Origin: Thraustochytrium sp. TN22
Lineage: Eukaryota; Sar; Bigyra; Thraustochytrida; Thraustochytriidae
Reading direction: 5' to 3'
DNA length: 64,000 nt
NCBI GenBank assembly: GCA_013306675.1
Contig: JABLUY010000010.1
Location: forward strand, 124,001 to 188,000
A model generated the notes under the pieces. The model was not told the origin of the DNA. It did not search any database and saw only the letters and a list, made by a program, of their open reading frames with translations. Of this stretch, positions 62,023 to 64,000 are shown piece after piece. The translations under genes were made by a program, and so were the position numbers. Each line of letters opens with the position of its first letter. Position 1 is the first letter of the stretch.

Positions 62023-63381
62023 ATGGCGGGGCGCGACAAGGGCGGCGAGCGGCGCGGGCTGCGCGTGGTGGTCAAGATCGGGACGTCGAGCGTGCTGCAG
62101 GAGGCGAGCGGCGGCGCGACGCAGCTGGCGCTGGTCCACCTGGCCACAACCGTGGAGGTGCTGTCGGAGCTGCGCGCAGCGGGCCACGAGGTGGTGCTGG
62201 TGTCGTCGGGCGCGGTGGGCGCGGGGTGCCAGCGCGTGGGCTTCCGCGCGCGGCCCGCGGAGCTGTCCGCGCGGCAGGCGCTGGCGGCCATTGGCCAGGT
62301 ACGGCTGGTGGCCAAGTATGACATGCTTTTCTCGTCGCTAGGCCAGCAGTGCGCGCAGGTGCTGCTGACGTACGAGAACTTTCAGGACCGCACGCAGTAT
62401 CAGAACGCGCGACACACCTTCGACGCGCTCTTTGGCCTGGGCGTCATCCCGATCGTGAACGAGAATGACCCGGTCGGGATCCAGGAGATCAAGGCCGACA
62501 ATGACAAGCTGGCCTGCATGGTGGGCAACATGATCCACGCCGACCTGGTCTTTCTCATGACGGACGTGGATGGCGTTTACACGGCGAACCCGCGCAAGGA
62601 CCCGAACGCGCGGCGTCTGGCCCTCGTGACGGACTTCGCCGAGCTGCGCCGCACGTGCACGCTCGGTTCGGGCGACGAGTCGGAGTGGGGCATGGGCGGC
62701 ATGGCGGCCAAGATCACGGCTGCCTCGCTGGCCACCTCGCTCGGCGTGCGCACCATCATCATGCACGCCGACGACTGCTCCAGGATACCCGAGTACGTGG
62801 CGAATGAGCTGGCCGAGGTCAAGGGCGGCGCGGCGGGTCGCGAGAGCGGCAAGCGCTTCGCCTTTGGCACCACTTTTGAGCGGGTTGCCCACCCGCCGCG
62901 CGAGCGCAAGCGCTGGATCCGTAGTCTGCCCCGCCGCGGCGCCATCACCGTTGACGACGGCGCGCGCGACGCCGTGCTCGCGCACAAGACGCTCTTCGCG
63001 CCTGGCGTCAAGGCCGTGCAGGGCAACTTCACCTCCTACGAGAGCGTCTCCATTGTCGATCTCTCCGGCAAGGAGATCGCTTGCGGACTCTCCAACTTTT
63101 CCTCGGGCCAGCTGCGCGAGATCTTGCACCTCAAGAAGCATGAGATTTACGAGCGCTTTCGCGTCAGCGGCACCGTCATCGAGCGCGACAACATGGACAT
63201 TTTCCCTCGTGAGGACGATGAGCCCAGGGCGGGCGCCAAGTCCGCGTCTGTTGTATCTGCTGCGCCTACCGTCCCTGCGGAGACCGGGGATGCTACCACT
63301 GCGGATGAGGTTGCCTCGGGTTCCACGGGCGACACGGGTTCTGATGGTGTGGAAGCCGAGCCTTTTTTGCCGCTTACCTAA
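62023..63381 (+). CDS. G5K: Glutamate 5-kinase with C-terminal PUA domain
   Basis: 452 residues from the ATG at 62023 (GAGCATGGCG). The amino-acid-kinase fold is clear: VVVKIGTSSVLQ (ATP loop), VLVSSGAVGAGCQRVGF, IPIVNENDPVGIQEIKADND (glutamate binding), LMTDVDGVYTANPRKDPNA and GMGGMAAKITAASLATSLGV. A PUA domain follows from about residue 305 (RGAITVDDGARDAVLAHKTLF to RVSGTVIERDNM), then an acidic Ser/Thr-rich tail of about 70 residues. It catalyses the first step of proline synthesis and is usually feedback-inhibited by proline. It is a stand-alone kinase, not the bifunctional P5CS of plants and animals, as in bacteria, yeast and several protists. No intron. Confidence 0.95.
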   Translation: MAGRDKGGERRGLRVVVKIGTSSVLQEASGGATQLALVHLATTVEVLSELRAAGHEVVLVSSGAVGAGCQRVGFRARPAELSARQALAAIGQVRLVAKYDMLFSSLGQQCAQVLLTYENFQDRTQYQNARHTFDALFGLGVIPIVNENDPVGIQEIKADNDKLACMVGNMIHADLVFLMTDVDGVYTANPRKDPNARRLALVTDFAELRRTCTLGSGDESEWGMGGMAAKITAASLATSLGVRTIIMHADDCSRIPEYVANELAEVKGGAAGRESGKRFAFGTTFERVAHPPRERKRWIRSLPRRGAITVDDGARDAVLAHKTLFAPGVKAVQGNFTSYESVSIVDLSGKEIACGLSNFSSGQLREILHLKKHEIYERFRVSGTVIERDNMDIFPREDDEPRAGAKSASVVSAAPTVPAETGDATTADEVASGSTGDTGSDGVEAEPFLPLT

Positions 63382-64000
63382 AGCTGGATGAAACAATCCT
63401 TGGTATTGAAAAGGATGGAGGATGGTGAACCACTGGAAGACCGTCACCTGCCACGAAGAGAGCTCTGCAGGATGAAGAGAGCGAGCTTTCCTTGGCACTG
63501 CAAACTTGAACAGCACTGCAGCATGGAGAGAACACACTTTCCTTGGCACTGCACAGTGGCGGCGCTGCCAAGAGCTCCGACCTTCGTGTCGCGAATCTTC
63601 AACAGCGCTGCTTGACTCTGGCTCCTCGAGCCTCACTCTCCCTCTCTCTTTGCACACCGATGTTCATTCACAAATTCTTTGCTGGTGCGCGCGCACGACA
63701 GCGCCCCCTCCAACTCGGCGCGAGGGGTGCCCCCCCTTGGACGACTTTTGCCCCTTCGCATCCATCGCCGCCGTCTCGCGCTCTGGCGGCTCTGCCGCGT
63801 CGCGAGGTCGCTGTCGGTACCAGGTACCCGGAACCACCAACGGCCGGAGACAGACCCTGACGCAGAGATGCGTAGTAGACCGCGAACCTCGACCCCGGCT
63901 GCGCAGGCTGCGCAGCAAGAGCATCGCAGGCCGGCATCGCACGGTGTCGCACGGCCGCTCACTGGCAGTTGCGTAGCTGGTATCTCCACGACGAAGATTT
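63382..64000. other. 3' flank of glutamate 5-kinase to window end
   Basis: About 620 bp. A 17-bp word CTTTCCTTGGCACTGCA occurs twice (about 63487 and 63538) within a longer imperfect direct repeat. Overlapping open frames on both strands have no recognisable domain. No gene is supported. Confidence 0.5.
63472..63556 (+). repeat. Imperfect direct repeat in the glutamate 5-kinase 3' region
   Basis: About 50-bp units that start GAAGAGAG / GGAGAGA and contain the shared word CTTTCCTTGGCACTGCA. Confidence 0.75.

Overview
The window is strongly GC-rich nuclear DNA from a unicellular eukaryote. It shows long intron-poor genes, GT-AG introns of about 90-300 bp, Kozak-like starts (GCCATGG), many trinucleotide and microsatellite runs, RS-domain splicing factors and Mediator, SKI and V-ATPase subunits. 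Several features together suggest a flagellated heterotrophic stramenopile, perhaps a thraustochytrid/labyrinthulomycete. These are a flagellar CFAP45 homologue, the stramenopile-type 'VxFxxVxV...GPP' motif protein at 33.2-34.0 kb, TKL receptor kinases, many AP2-like domains in one protein, and no plastid gene. The lineage call is inference. The window contains no bacterial operon, CRISPR array or recognisable mobile element, and I could not support any tRNA or rRNA.

Layout. 0-3.1 kb: 3' end of V-ATPase subunit d (+), converging on a six-TM TKL kinase (-). 4.0-14.2 kb: a giant 3,419-aa protein (-) with three Cys/His modules, five AP2-like domains, a long polyQ tract and two Trp-rich modules. 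15.6-18.1 kb: a secreted Cys-rich protein (+) converging on MED4 (-). 18.1-23.1 kb: SKI3/TTC37 (+) with two small introns, sharing a 278-bp divergent promoter with MED4. 23.3-24.8 kb: CFAP45 (-). 25.7-30.3 kb: a receptor protein with kinase and pseudokinase domains in tandem (+). 31.2-34.0 kb: a small unassigned alpha/beta protein (+) and the stramenopile-motif protein (+). 34.4-40.8 kb: a U2AF2-like splicing factor lacking RRM2 (-), divergent from a DEP-Myb-C2-glycosyltransferase fusion (+). 41.6-43.0 kb: COX10 (+). 44.1-47.1 kb: a coiled-coil P-loop NTPase (+).

47.5-58.7 kb is the most unusual part. It is a head-to-tail array on the minus strand of LRR-Roc-COR-TIR (Roco GTPase) genes. One copy, ROCO2, can be assembled into seven exons totalling 1,005 codons, with five exons of exactly 84 bp that each encode one LRR repeat. 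ROCO1 appears to have lost its 5' LRR exons. The third copy is a chimeric, 5'-truncated pseudogene carrying remains of both TIR types. The 5' halves of ROCO1 and ROCO2 are nearly identical while their COR-C/TIR ends differ strongly. The array is bracketed by imperfect direct repeats. The architecture resembles NLR-type immune sensors with a TIR NADase output, but function is inferred only.

58.8-64 kb: a mitochondrial CBS-pair protein (-), NUDCD3 (-) and stand-alone glutamate 5-kinase (+). The genes are mostly housekeeping (energy, transcription, RNA decay, splicing, cilium, haem, proline) interspersed with lineage-specific signalling genes.
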